From Methanobrevibacter sp. (GTDB lineage Archaea; Methanobacteriota; Methanobacteria; Methanobacteriales; Methanobacteriaceae), in the NCBI RefSeq assembly GCF_015062985.1, contig NZ_SUTI01000011.1, forward strand, positions 6,404 through 70,403: 64,000 nucleotides of DNA, in the 5' to 3' direction. Under the pieces are notes generated by a model, which was not told the DNA's origin, ran no database searches, and worked only from the letters and a program-made list of their open reading frames with translations. Of this stretch, positions 1-8,627 are shown piece by piece; within the stretch, counting starts at the first letter, position 1; the number at the start of each line of letters is the position of its first letter. The translations under genes and the position numbers were made by a program.

Positions 1-2297
1 TTTCCCCTTACCTGCTGTCTTCCAACGGATTTTGATTCGCCCTTATAGTGTCTTAAAGTCATCAAGGACCTTCCGGCGCAGTGCCTGAATCTGGAAGCCA
101 GTGTTTCTGTTTTGTTTAATGCATTTGTCAGTATTGTTTCAAAATTCTCTGAATTTAATTCCTTGAATGATTCCAATCCCCCAATCTTCCCGTCGGAACT
201 CAAATAAAAGCCATTGTCCGAAATGGATATTGTCACGTTCATGTTGTATTTCTTAGCCACTATATATGCGGTAGCTCTGGATAGTGCATCATTAACTTTC
301 CTTCCAAACAGTGAATGGAATATTACAAAACGTCTTCCTCCAAATCCTTTATAATATTCAATCAATAAAAGTCTATTGCTTGGTATTTTGGCGTATTTGT
401 ACTGTTCAACGAAGTATTCGTAAATAGAATTTGCCGCAAAGTCATCGACATAGAGATAATCATAAATAAACTCCATTATCTCTTCCTTGCTTCTTCGATA
501 TTCAAATTTTGTTTCCATGTGTGACCTGAAGCGCTGGATGTCCATTGCAAGGTCAAAGGATAAAGGCAATTGTTGTGAAAACCATGAAGGTATTGTTGGC
601 GGTCCGCTTGCAGGAGTCACATTGATTGTCATTCCCTTTCCATAGTTAAATCTATATGTTCTGCCTCCCAAAACAAAGCTGTCTCCCTTTTTCAGACGTT
701 CCATGAAGCTTTCTTCGATTTTTCCAACAGTTTCGCCGTCACATTTAACCAGCACTCCTGAACTGTCGGGGATTGTTCCTATGTTTGTTGAATAAAGCAT
801 TCTGGCCAGTTTTCCTCGTTTTCCGAAGGTTCTTTTATCGTAATCAATCCAGATTTTAGCATAAACATATCTCTCTTCAAGTTCAGGATATTCTCCTGCC
901 ATGTAACTTAGCACATCTTCATAATCATCTTTTGTAAGGTCTTTATAGCAGTAGCTTTTCCTAATCACGTCGTAGGCATAATCAATATCCCATGTATTTT
1001 CAATGCTCATTCCGTAGATGTGCTGCGCTAAAACATCAAGACAGTTTGTAGGAATGCTTATCTTATCAATCTTTCCTTCTTTAGCATTCTTCAATAAGAC
1101 GGAACATTCTACCAAGTCGTCACGGTTTGTTACAATTATTCTTCCTTTTGATTTTTCATGGAGCTTATGTCCGCTTCTTCCTATTCTTTGAAGGGCTCTT
1201 GCAACGGATTTTGGAGAGTTTATCAACACGACAAGATCAATATATCCTATGTCTATTCCAAGTTCAAGTGATGTTGATGATACGACTGCTTTCAATTTTC
1301 CTTCTTTCAGCTTGTTTTCAGTTTCCAAACGCACTTCCTTTGAAAGGGAGGAATGGTGGGCCATTATATTAGAATCGTTATAGTTCATAGGGTACATTTT
1401 CTTCAGATTATAAACGAAGCGTTCTGTTCCGCTACGGGTATTCGTAAAGATTAATGTTGTTTTATTTTCCTGAATCAGGTCATCCAATAAATCGTACATG
1501 CCGAGGCGGGTGTCTTCTTCATCTGCCAGAACAATATCGCTGACAGGACACATCACCTCCATATCCAACTCTTTCAGGTAGTTGATGTTGACAATTTTGC
1601 AGCTTCGCCCAACCCCATATTCATATCCCACAAGGAATTTCGCAACCTCTTCCAATGGACTGACTGTTGCTGAAAGTCCGATTCTTGTAAACTGCCCAAC
1701 CAGATGTTGCAGTCTTTCTAAGGACAAGCTTAAATGAACTCCTCTTTTATTTTCGGCAAGCGAATGAATTTCGTCAATAATCACATATCTGACTTTGCTT
1801 AATTTTTCCCTGAACTTTGGAGCTACTAGAAGGATGGATAATGTCTCTGGAGTTGTAATTAATATGTGGGGTGGTTTTTTAAGCATCTTTTGTCTTTGAT
1901 ATTGTGATGTGTCTCCAGTCCTCACGGCTTTTCTGATTCCCAAATCATGCTCTGCTATTTTTTCAATGCCCTTTAAAGGTTCGTCCAGATTTTTTTCGAT
2001 ATCATTATCCAATGCTTTAAGCGGAGAAATGTAAATGCAGTATACCTTATCCTCCAATTCGCCTTTTTCAGAAAGTGCGGTCAAATCACTTATTACAGAT
2101 AAAAAAGCGGTCAATGTTTTCCCAGAACCTGTTGGGGATGAAATAAGTATATTGTTCTTTTTATGAATATCCATGATTGAAGCTTTTTGGGCGGGTGTGA
2201 AATCTTCAAATTCTGAGTCAAACCATTTTTTGACAAAAGGATGCAAGATTTTATAAATCTGTTTTTTTGAATATGTTTTTGTCTGTTCTTCAATCAT
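1..2297 (-). CDS. lhr: Lhr-family ATP-dependent helicase (3' end outside window)
   Basis: Large superfamily 2 DNA/RNA helicase of the archaeal Lhr type, thought to act in DNA repair or recombination. I translated the minus strand from the ATG at 2297; the frame stays open to base 1, giving about 765 residues, and the C-terminus lies outside the window. Visible motifs are TPAQ near residue 40, SSPTGSGKT (Walker A) near 58-66, DEIH (Walker B) near 172-175, GLSAT, ARALQRIGRSGH (motif VI) and the Lhr-specific stretch RFRHCAGRSLM followed by LRHYKGESKSVGRQQ at the edge. These late motifs mark it as Lhr rather than a generic DEAD-box protein. It is divergent from the SDR gene. Only the exact subfamily is uncertain. 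Confidence 0.9.
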   Translation of the reverse strand, partial: MIEEQTKTYSKKQIYKILHPFVKKWFDSEFEDFTPAQKASIMDIHKKNNILISSPTGSGKTLTAFLSVISDLTALSEKGELEDKVYCIYISPLKALDNDIEKNLDEPLKGIEKIAEHDLGIRKAVRTGDTSQYQRQKMLKKPPHILITTPETLSILLVAPKFREKLSKVRYVIIDEIHSLAENKRGVHLSLSLERLQHLVGQFTRIGLSATVSPLEEVAKFLVGYEYGVGRSCKIVNINYLKELDMEVMCPVSDIVLADEEDTRLGMYDLLDDLIQENKTTLIFTNTRSGTERFVYNLKKMYPMNYNDSNIMAHHSSLSKEVRLETENKLKEGKLKAVVSSTSLELGIDIGYIDLVVLINSPKSVARALQRIGRSGHKLHEKSKGRIIVTNRDDLVECSVLLKNAKEGKIDKISIPTNCLDVLAQHIYGMSIENTWDIDYAYDVIRKSYCYKDLTKDDYEDVLSYMAGEYPELEERYVYAKIWIDYDKRTFGKRGKLARMLYSTNIGTIPDSSGVLVKCDGETVGKIEESFMERLKKGDSFVLGGRTYRFNYGKGMTINVTPASGPPTIPSWFSQQLPLSFDLAMDIQRFRSHMETKFEYRRSKEEIMEFIYDYLYVDDFAANSIYEYFVEQYKYAKIPSNRLLLIEYYKGFGGRRFVIFHSLFGRKVNDALSRATAYIVAKKYNMNVTISISDNGFYLSSDGKIGGLESFKELNSENFETILTNALNKTETLASRFRHCAGRSLMTLRHYKGESKSVGRQQVRG

Positions 2298-2571
2298 TTT
2301 TATCCCATTTTCTTAAAACATTTGAATTATATGTATGTTTTTTTGTTGTTTTTATATATTTTATATTTCTGAGAATATTTTTTGACAAAATAATTATACA
2401 ACTAGAAAATATAAAATATTCTTTATTGATGTTTGTTTAATAAACACTGTTATAAATAGGATTTATTTTAACTTAAACTCCATATTTACTGTTGAATGTT
2501 ATAATAATAGTTAAATAGTTTGACTTTTATATAATTAATTGTAGGCTTAAATGCCTAAGGTGGTATAAAAC
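2298..2571. promoter_or_regulatory. Divergent promoter region between lhr and the SDR gene
   Basis: This 274-base gene-free stretch is extremely AT-rich. For the SDR gene a TATA-like TTTATATA lies at 2527-2534 and a ribosome site AAGGTGG at 2557-2563. A perfect inverted repeat, TAGGC / GCCTA with a 6-base spacer (2542-2557), sits about 15-25 bases after the TATA box, where transcription should start, so it could be an operator or an RNA hairpin hiding the ribosome site. No distinct promoter for lhr could be singled out. Confidence 0.5.
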
Positions 2572-3342
2572 ATGAAAAATTATTTCGATATTAAAGACAA
2601 AGTTGCAGTAATTACTGGTGCTTCTTCTGGTTTAGGCTGGCAAATAGCACAAGCATATGCAAGTCAAGGTGCTAAAATCGCATTATTTGCAAGAAGAGAA
2701 GAAAGATTAATTGAAAACAAAGCTGAAATCGAAAAAGAATACGATGTAGATGTAATGTATGCAGTATGTGATGTAGGTGACTATGACAGCATCACTGCAG
2801 CAGTTGCTAAAGTTATGGATGAATTCGGCAGAATCGATATCTTAGTTAACGCAGCTGGTATGGGTAACAACAAAATGGTTACCGATCAATCCAATGAAGA
2901 ATGGGAAAGACACATCCACATTGACTTAAGCGGTGTATACTACATGTGTAAAGCTGTCGGAGAAATCATGATTGAACAAGAATACGGAAAAATCATCAAC
3001 ATTGGTTCAATCCACTCCAGAGTAATCTTCCCAGGAGGAGGAATCAGTGCATATTCCTCAGCTAAAGGTGGAGTAATGAACTTAACCAAAAACTTAGCTG
3101 TTGAATGGGCTAAATACAACATTACTGTAAACGCAATTGGTCCTGCTGTATTTGAAACAGAATTAACAGTGGACTCTATTGAATTACCTGGATTCATGGA
3201 CCTTATTGCAGCATACTGTCCTGCAGGCCGTTTAGGTAAACCTGGTGAATTAGATGGTATTGCAATTTATCTCGCATCTGATGCATCCAGTTTCTGTACC
3301 GGTCAATTAATCTGTATTGACGGTGGTTGGACAGCTATTTAG
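2572..3342 (+). CDS. SDR family NAD(P)-dependent oxidoreductase
   Basis: Classical short-chain dehydrogenase/reductase of 256 residues, the usual family length. The nucleotide-binding motif TGASSGLG is at residues 15-22, NAAG at 93-96, and the catalytic Ser146, Tyr161 and Lys165 (YSSAK) are all present. The C-terminal GG of CIDGGW is typical. The N-terminus resembles gluconate 5-dehydrogenase-like or 3-oxoacyl-ACP reductase-like SDRs, but substrate cannot be read from sequence. The start is fixed by AAGGTGG upstream. It stands alone, is followed by a hairpin/T-run terminator, and its codon use is markedly optimised (AAC, TTA, GGT, CCA) compared with its neighbours, suggesting high expression. 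Confidence 0.9.
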   Translation: MKNYFDIKDKVAVITGASSGLGWQIAQAYASQGAKIALFARREERLIENKAEIEKEYDVDVMYAVCDVGDYDSITAAVAKVMDEFGRIDILVNAAGMGNNKMVTDQSNEEWERHIHIDLSGVYYMCKAVGEIMIEQEYGKIINIGSIHSRVIFPGGGISAYSSAKGGVMNLTKNLAVEWAKYNITVNAIGPAVFETELTVDSIELPGFMDLIAAYCPAGRLGKPGELDGIAIYLASDASSFCTGQLICIDGGWTAI

Positions 3343-3344
3343 AT

Positions 3345-3385
3345 AAGAGATTTTTTTCTCTTATTTTTTTCTATTTTTTTTTAAA
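3345..3385 (+). terminator. Hairpin plus T-run after SDR gene
   Basis: AAGAGA and TCTCTT flank a T-rich loop just after the SDR stop codon and are followed by long T runs. This is a plausible archaeal U-tract terminator. Confidence 0.6.
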
Positions 3386-3388
3386 AGA

Positions 3389-3419
3389 TTATATATTCAT
3401 TAAATCTAATTTAATATCA
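3389..3419 (+). promoter_or_regulatory. TATA box of a leaderless transcript
   Basis: TTATATATT at 3389-3397 lies about 26 bases before the ATG at 3419 and there is no ribosome binding site between them. That spacing puts the transcription start at or next to the ATG, so the HEAT-repeat gene is probably translated from a leaderless mRNA. Confidence 0.5.
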
Positions 3420-4267
3420 TGTCTAATTTAAGTTTTGAAGAAGCTATTAACAACTTATCAAATAATGATGTTAAAGTTAGAAAAGAAGCTATAGAATCAT
3501 TAGTTGGAATTACTGATGAATCAGCTATTGAACCATTAATTAAAGCTACTACTGATGATAATGCACAGGTTAGATTTAAAGCGGCTGAAATTTTAGGTAA
3601 TATGGGGGATGTGGCTGTTGATAAACTGATTGATGAATTTAAAAATGCTGAAGGCAAAGATAAAAGATTTTTGGCCTTTGCACTTAAAGAAACTGAAGAT
3701 AAAAAAGTCATTCCTTATTTTGTTGACGCAACTGAAGACGAGGACTTCGGTGTCAGAAAAGTTGCTGTACGTGCTTTAGGTGAACTTCAAGCTGAAGATG
3801 AATTGGATGCTATTGCAAAGTGTCTTGAAGATGAAGATTGGGGTGTTAAGTTAGCAGCTATTCAGGCATTAGGTGATTTGGCAACTGACGAGTCCATCAA
3901 ATTAATTAAAGATGCGCGCAAGGCGGAAGATGATAAAGAATTTAAAAAGTCTTGCGGTAAAGCCATTAAAAAAGCTCAAAAAAGACAAAAAGCTAAAGAA
4001 TCTGGCGAATCAATTGTAAAACTCATTCCAATGAGCACAATAAAGGAGATGGAGAAAACCAATATTCAAAAAGCAATTAAAGAATATGAACGTTATGTTG
4101 AAACAAAACAGCCTAAGGATGCTCCATATAAAAGATTGTGTGTTTTATATAGAAAAGCCAATGATTATGATAATGAAGTGAGAGTTATCGAAACTGCTAT
4201 TGATGTTTTCGCCGGCAATGATAAAAAAGTGGCTTATTTCGAAAAAAGATTGGCTAAACTGAAATAA
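3419..4267 (+). CDS. HEAT-repeat protein
   Basis: 282-residue soluble protein. Residues about 1-170 are HEAT/PBS-lyase-type helical repeats of roughly 30 residues with recurring DxxVRxxAxxxLG patterns (VRKEAIESL, VRFKAAEILG, VRKVAVRALG, VKLAAIQALG). Residues about 215-282 look like a TPR-like helical segment (AIKEYERYV, PYKRLCVLYRKANDY). Such repeats form scaffolds for protein-protein contacts; no catalytic residues are seen. The gene is probably leaderless and its stop codon directly abuts the stop codon of the convergent amidase gene with no spacer. Partner and role are unknown. Confidence 0.85.
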   Translation: MSNLSFEEAINNLSNNDVKVRKEAIESLVGITDESAIEPLIKATTDDNAQVRFKAAEILGNMGDVAVDKLIDEFKNAEGKDKRFLAFALKETEDKKVIPYFVDATEDEDFGVRKVAVRALGELQAEDELDAIAKCLEDEDWGVKLAAIQALGDLATDESIKLIKDARKAEDDKEFKKSCGKAIKKAQKRQKAKESGESIVKLIPMSTIKEMEKTNIQKAIKEYERYVETKQPKDAPYKRLCVLYRKANDYDNEVRVIETAIDVFAGNDKKVAYFEKRLAKLK

Positions 4268-5095
4268 TCATTTTTCAATAATTTCATAAAGATCTTCTCT
4301 TTTATTTTTCAAAAGGGGAAGTTCTTCTCTTATTTTTTTTATTTCATCCAAATCAATATCACAAATAATCAAATTCTCTTTTTCATCAGCTTCGGCTATT
4401 ATTTCGCCCCATGGATTTGTGATAATGGAATGGCCAAAACTGTGATAGCTCGCGGTTTCATTCAATGCAGGTGCAACGCCAACACAGTAAACTTGGTTAT
4501 CCAAGGCTCTTGACCTGAATAACAGTTCCCAATGAGCGGGACCGGTTGTCATATTAAATGCACCAGGATAAAAGAGTACTAAAGCGCCCTTTTCAACCAT
4601 AATTCTAGCTAATTCAGGAAAACGAATATCATAGCATATTCCAATACCTATTTTTTCAAATTCCGTATCGGCTATTGTGAAATCATTTCCGGCTGTTAAA
4701 ACATCCGATTCCTTGAAAGTAATCTTATCTTTAACATCAATATCAAAAAGATGCATTTTCCTGTGCTTTGCAATCACATTTCCGTTCCTGTCAAATAGAT
4801 AGCTTGTATTGAACAGTTTGTCATTCTCCTTTTCGGGAATCGAACCTGCCAGAATATAAACTTCATGTTTTTTAGCAATATCGGATATGAAATTTAAAGT
4901 AGGGCTGGTTTTTTCTTCTTCACAATATTCAATGAATTTATCATTGGAATAAGGGCAATTAAACATTTCCGGAAGAACAATAAAATCAGCATTCTCATCA
5001 ACGCTGTCTTCAATCATCAGGGCTGCGTTTTTAAGATTTTCTTCCTTGTTGTCAACAACATTCATTTGACAAAGTGCAATTTTTATTTTTGTCAT
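4268..5095 (-). CDS. Carbon-nitrogen hydrolase, omega-amidase/Nit2-like
   Basis: Nitrilase-superfamily enzyme of 275 residues that hydrolyses C-N bonds of amides. The Glu-Lys-Cys triad is clear: Glu43 (LPEMF), Lys113 (HRKMHLFDID) and Cys154 (GICYDIRFPE). The KMHLFDIDV stretch after the lysine is typical of the omega-amidase/Nit2 and deaminated-glutathione amidase branch, which repairs or deamidates 2-oxo acid amides; the precise substrate is inferred. The upstream gene on the same strand (zinc-ribbon membrane protein) is separated by a terminator, so this is probably transcribed alone. Confidence 0.88.
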   Translation of the reverse strand: MTKIKIALCQMNVVDNKEENLKNAALMIEDSVDENADFIVLPEMFNCPYSNDKFIEYCEEEKTSPTLNFISDIAKKHEVYILAGSIPEKENDKLFNTSYLFDRNGNVIAKHRKMHLFDIDVKDKITFKESDVLTAGNDFTIADTEFEKIGIGICYDIRFPELARIMVEKGALVLFYPGAFNMTTGPAHWELLFRSRALDNQVYCVGVAPALNETASYHSFGHSIITNPWGEIIAEADEKENLIICDIDLDEIKKIREELPLLKNKREDLYEIIEK

Positions 5096-5104
5096 GTTAA
5101 TACA

Positions 5105-5138
5105 TAAAAAATAGAAAAAAGTAGGGATTTTTTAATCC
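5105..5138 (-). terminator. Hairpin terminator after the zinc-ribbon membrane protein
   Basis: On the minus strand GGATT and AATCC enclose a 4-base loop (5125-5138), followed by T-rich sequence. It lies just after the stop codon of the gene ending at 5143. Confidence 0.6.
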
Positions 5139-5142
5139 ATAC

Positions 5143-5838
5143 TTAAACAATATCTGCAGAATTTATCATAGTGTTGATATCATCTGAAGTGACGGAATTA
5201 ACAGATTCACCGTTAATTTTGAAAACATATAATTTTCCATCACTAAACATTGAAACATATCTAGTATAATTTCCATCAGCGTTCTCTAAAATCATGTTTG
5301 ATGAATTTCTACCATCTAATGTGATTGTTTCAACAAGATCTACATAATCACCACTAGTTTGAGCATGATTAATTCTTTCCTGTGTAATTTCTTTTAATGA
5401 TGTAGCATCACTAGTAATGTTGTAATGTTCTATTATAACATTATTAGAATTTTTGAAAAATATTGCTCCAGGGTGGTCTGCATCACTACCATTAATTTGC
5501 TCCCAATTTCCAGGATGCTTAAATGAAAAGTCTCCTGCATCATATTTGACTAAATCATTAGTTTGAATAGAAGAATTGTTATTATTTGATCCAGTAAGGA
5601 CAATTCCGCAAATCACAAGTAAAGTTATAAGCAATATTGTTCCAATAATTAATTTGTTTTCTTTTAAAATATTGAGTGTACTGTCATCATTGGAAGATTT
5701 TTTAACCTTTCTTTCTTTTTGGAAGATATCCTCTCTTTTAGGAGCTTCAACTTTTGTTTTTGGGAATTTATATCCGCAATTTCCACATATAGGAGCTCCA
5801 TCATAACTAGGATTTCCACATTCAGGACATTTTTTCAC
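5143..5838 (-). CDS. Zinc-ribbon, single-pass membrane protein with PsbP-like outer domain
   Basis: 231 residues. The N-terminus is a zinc ribbon (CPEC at 4-7, CGNC at 18-21), followed by a charged linker, one transmembrane helix at about 62-82 (KLIIGTILLITLLVICGIVL) and an extracellular domain of about 140 residues beginning FSFKHPGNWEQI. That opening resembles PsbP/DUF-type lipoprotein domains of methanogens, and a related domain occurs in the secreted protein at 41356. With no signal peptide before the ribbon, the ribbon should be cytoplasmic and the domain outside. Function unknown; family resemblance is by eye. Confidence 0.75.
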   Translation of the reverse strand: MKKCPECGNPSYDGAPICGNCGYKFPKTKVEAPKREDIFQKERKVKKSSNDDSTLNILKENKLIIGTILLITLLVICGIVLTGSNNNNSSIQTNDLVKYDAGDFSFKHPGNWEQINGSDADHPGAIFFKNSNNVIIEHYNITSDATSLKEITQERINHAQTSGDYVDLVETITLDGRNSSNMILENADGNYTRYVSMFSDGKLYVFKINGESVNSVTSDDINTMINSADIV

Positions 5839-5931
5839 TGCATAACCTCCATTGAATTAAGATTTGTAGTTTATAATATTTATAATAATGTTTTTATTAT
5901 TATAAAAATATATTTATTGATAAGTGATATG

Positions 5932-6411
5932 ATGGCTAATGATGAAATTATTAATATTAATGATATAAATTATGCAGTTTATAAAATTGGTGAATGGAAA
6001 AACGATTATGAGATTAATCAAATTGGTTTATCAAATGAAATTCCTGTCACTAAAAATACTTTAAATCATGTAAAATGGTCTATGGAAGAAATTAGGAATT
6101 CAAGATTCGCATTTTCCGATAAGGAAGTAAACGGTTTTGTCGCTATTGCAGTACAATTAAATCCAAAACTTCAGGATATGGATATTGATGATCTTATTGC
6201 TCTTGAAGAAAAAGAATTCAACGATATAATGGGTGAATTGGAGAATCTGGAATTGTTGGATGAAAACGAAAGCATTCCTCTTAATGGAGAAGATTATCTG
6301 ATTTATAAGTTAGAAAAGGAATGTCATGTTACTAAATCAACACCCGCTAATGAGTTTACAAAAGAGTTCCATATCAGGGAACTTAAAAAAATAGAGGATG
6401 CATTAAACTAA
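5932..6411 (+). CDS. Conserved acidic protein of unknown function
   Basis: 159-residue soluble, acidic protein; I do not recognise the family. I chose the ATG at 5932 because AGTGAT lies three bases upstream, the spacing used by other genes here; an adjacent in-frame ATG at 5929 would touch that site. The open frame continues upstream to 5719, but that part is antisense to the zinc-ribbon gene and is not coding. The protein is rich in Glu, Asp and Asn, with two long helical segments near its C-terminus. It overlaps the convergent nucS by four bases. Confidence 0.65.
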   Translation: MANDEIININDINYAVYKIGEWKNDYEINQIGLSNEIPVTKNTLNHVKWSMEEIRNSRFAFSDKEVNGFVAIAVQLNPKLQDMDIDDLIALEEKEFNDIMGELENLELLDENESIPLNGEDYLIYKLEKECHVTKSTPANEFTKEFHIRELKKIEDALN

Positions 6412-7190
6412 AATGCATCTAATGTTACTTTTTTATCTCTTTTTAATTCACGAGGAGGTTCTATGGATACAAATTCAATTCCTTCCTCTTCAAGCAATTC
6501 AAGCGCATCATCCATAATTGACGGTGCAACAAGCAAGCCACGTATTTTCTTTTTTTGGGCTTTGCATTCTTTTAGATAATCGTTTTCAGTATTCTCTAAA
6601 TCTTGAAGGTATCTTCTAAGCTGCTTTACTGCTGTAACTCCTGCTTTACGTGCTTTTAGCTCAAGAACCATCAGGTTATTGTCACTGTCTTTTCCTAAAA
6701 TGTCGATAAATCCGTGTTCCACGCTATATTCGCGGGTAGTGGGGATGAAGCCTTCTTCAATCATATGAGGTTTTTCCATTATCATGTCGCTCATGTCCTT
6801 TTCATATCCTGCTTGTTCGAGTTCTTCAAAGTCTTCAATATTGGCATAGCTAATGAACTGGACTTGTCTTATTTCGGCGGTCAATAATTCTTTAGGTGTT
6901 CTTCTGTGGCTTTCTAAAAATAGGTTCCCATTTTTGATATAGCTTCTTGTCCGGGATTTTGGGGGTTGCCAATTCACTGGTTCAACTTTCTTTTCTTGAT
7001 GGATTAAAAAAGCACCATCCGGTTTTATCATGATTATGCGTTCTCCCCAATTAAGTTCACTTAATGCCCGTCCTTCATAGTTTACTTTGCAGCATGCAAA
7101 AATTACTATTGTTGCTTTTTTACGCAGAGCATCCTGAACTAAATCATAAGCATCTTCACAGTTAGGTTTTTCCAAAATTTTATATTTCAT
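6408..7190 (-). CDS. nucS: Endonuclease NucS (EndoMS)
   Basis: 260-residue NucS/EndoMS nuclease, which in archaea cuts both strands around mismatched bases and acts with the sliding clamp. The C-terminal nuclease domain shows GFIDILGKD with the metal-binding Asp at about residue 163, then LELKA with Glu177 and Lys179, and QLRRYL. The N-terminal DNA-binding half has GRALSEL and WQPPKSR as in other NucS proteins. The C-terminus ends in VTLDAF, a possible degenerate PCNA-interacting tail. The ATG at 7190 is preferred over the GTG one codon earlier. It overlaps the convergent upstream gene by 4 bases. Confidence 0.9.
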   Translation of the reverse strand: MKYKILEKPNCEDAYDLVQDALRKKATIVIFACCKVNYEGRALSELNWGERIIMIKPDGAFLIHQEKKVEPVNWQPPKSRTRSYIKNGNLFLESHRRTPKELLTAEIRQVQFISYANIEDFEELEQAGYEKDMSDMIMEKPHMIEEGFIPTTREYSVEHGFIDILGKDSDNNLMVLELKARKAGVTAVKQLRRYLQDLENTENDYLKECKAQKKKIRGLLVAPSIMDDALELLEEEGIEFVSIEPPRELKRDKKVTLDAF

Positions 7191-7318
7191 CACAATAACA
7201 TTGTTGGGTTTAGTTTAAATATTTTGTTTTTTAAAGATTTTTATTGATATTGATATTTCAAGGGGGAATTTAAATTTACGATGAGGAATACCTTGAGGAT
7301 AAAAAAGAGTATTATACC

Positions 7319-8269
7319 ATGGAATCATTTGAATTTGAGAACGGGCAAGTTTTAAATGATGTAACTGTCGAATATGTAACATTTGGAACTCCAAAATATG
7401 ATGAAAAAGGTTTATTGAATAATGTCATTGTATACAATCACGGATCTTTAGGCAATTTTTCGTCAATGAGGAAAATTTTCCCATTGTCTTATGAGGGGGA
7501 CCCATTTGATAAGGACAAATTCTTTTTCATCAGCATTTCAGCATTAGGTTCTCCAGGGTCATGCTCTCCATCCACAACAGGTCTTAAAAACAAATTCCCA
7601 AAATATTCTGTTCGTGACGTTGTGAATTTCCAAAAACAGTTCCTAAAAGAAAAATTCAATATTTCTCACATTTTAGGCATTATCGGCAATTCTATGGGAG
7701 GTTTTGTTGCTTTAACACAAGCTATTGAATATCCTGATTTTGCCGATTTCTTAATCTGTGGCGTAAGCACTTATAAAGTGGCGGGTCATGATTTCATTCT
7801 TTCAAGATTCGTAAATGAAATAATCGAGTCAGATCCTGATTATGCCAAAGGAGAATTGACATATTCGTTAATAAGAACATTGAGAATAGCTTGCTTGGCG
7901 GAATTTAACTTCGGTCTTTCCAAGGAATCTTTGAGGAGCATGTCAAATGCTGAGCTAAGCGCAGAATTTGAAAACTTTGGAAATGAAAGTATTGAAACTG
8001 ACATTTATGATTTGAAATATTGCAATGAATGCTGCATGAATTACGATGTTGAAAACGATTTAGGTAAAATAACCGCAAGGGTTTTGATAATTACCTGCAA
8101 ACAGGATCCTCACTTCCCTCCAGAATTGGATGCAATTCCGATGTCTGAAATGATTAAAAACTCTGAATTGGTAATAATGGATTCTGAATTGGGACATTTG
8201 TGTTTCAATGAACTTGAAAACATTTCATATGAATTAAAAGATTTCTTAAGTGATTTTGATGATAGTTGA
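7319..8269 (+). CDS. MetX-like alpha/beta hydrolase (homoserine O-acetyltransferase family)
   Basis: 316-residue alpha/beta-hydrolase of the homoserine O-acetyltransferase family. The catalytic triad is intact: Ser125 in GNSMGG, Asp263 in KQDPHFPP and His293 in ELGHLCF. It is shorter than typical MetX, so acyl transfer or ester hydrolysis are both possible. The ATG at 7319 has no ribosome site. The frame stays open upstream to a TAA at 7271-7273; immediately after it lies ATT (7274) seven bases behind AGGGGG, giving an extension YDEEYLEDKK that loosely resembles the start of the paralogue at 8628. The true start may therefore be 7274. Confidence 0.8.
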   Translation: MESFEFENGQVLNDVTVEYVTFGTPKYDEKGLLNNVIVYNHGSLGNFSSMRKIFPLSYEGDPFDKDKFFFISISALGSPGSCSPSTTGLKNKFPKYSVRDVVNFQKQFLKEKFNISHILGIIGNSMGGFVALTQAIEYPDFADFLICGVSTYKVAGHDFILSRFVNEIIESDPDYAKGELTYSLIRTLRIACLAEFNFGLSKESLRSMSNAELSAEFENFGNESIETDIYDLKYCNECCMNYDVENDLGKITARVLIITCKQDPHFPPELDAIPMSEMIKNSELVIMDSELGHLCFNELENISYELKDFLSDFDDS

Positions 8270-8534
8270 GATAACAGATTATGGAAAAATCCAAGATAAA
8301 AATTTCGTTGATTATTCCGTCAGGGGATTGACTTCCAGTCAAATGGATTTCTTAAAAGCCAACCTTGACGAAGAAACTAAGATTGATGAAGGTGTTTTCA
8401 AATTAAAAATGTATTTTGATGATAAGTTATATCCTTTCCAGAGTGATGTTGCACAGTTCAGGCTAGAAGACTTCATAGCTCGTGAAGAAATTGAAATGAA
8501 CGTTTTTCTGTCAAGTTTTTTAGAGGATATGTGA
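8259..8534 (+). CDS. Small conserved protein of unknown function
   Basis: 91-residue soluble acidic protein starting at the ATG at 8259, four bases after AGTGAT, and overlapping the end of the MetX-like gene by 11 bases, so the two are probably translationally coupled. A GTG in the same frame at 8250 lies inside the ribosome site and is less likely. No recognised domain; the sequence is of mixed alpha/beta character with no cysteines and no membrane segment. Its position between two MetX-like paralogues suggests a link with them, but no function can be assigned. Confidence 0.6.
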   Translation: MIVEITDYGKIQDKNFVDYSVRGLTSSQMDFLKANLDEETKIDEGVFKLKMYFDDKLYPFQSDVAQFRLEDFIAREEIEMNVFLSSFLEDM

Positions 8535-8627
8535 ATTCAGATATTATTGCGGTTGATTTTTTTCCTATTTTTAGGTTTGATTAAATTTAAATAGTTAATG
8601 AAATAACTATATTAGTAAGGTGTAAAG

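Noticed and set aside
1127..1372. Plus-strand hydrophobic frame within lhr
   Set aside because: Antisense to strongly supported helicase motifs.
5719..5931. Extended N-terminus of the gene at 5932
   Set aside because: The extension is antisense to the zinc-ribbon membrane protein and has no ribosome site; AGTGAT is placed for the ATG at 5932.
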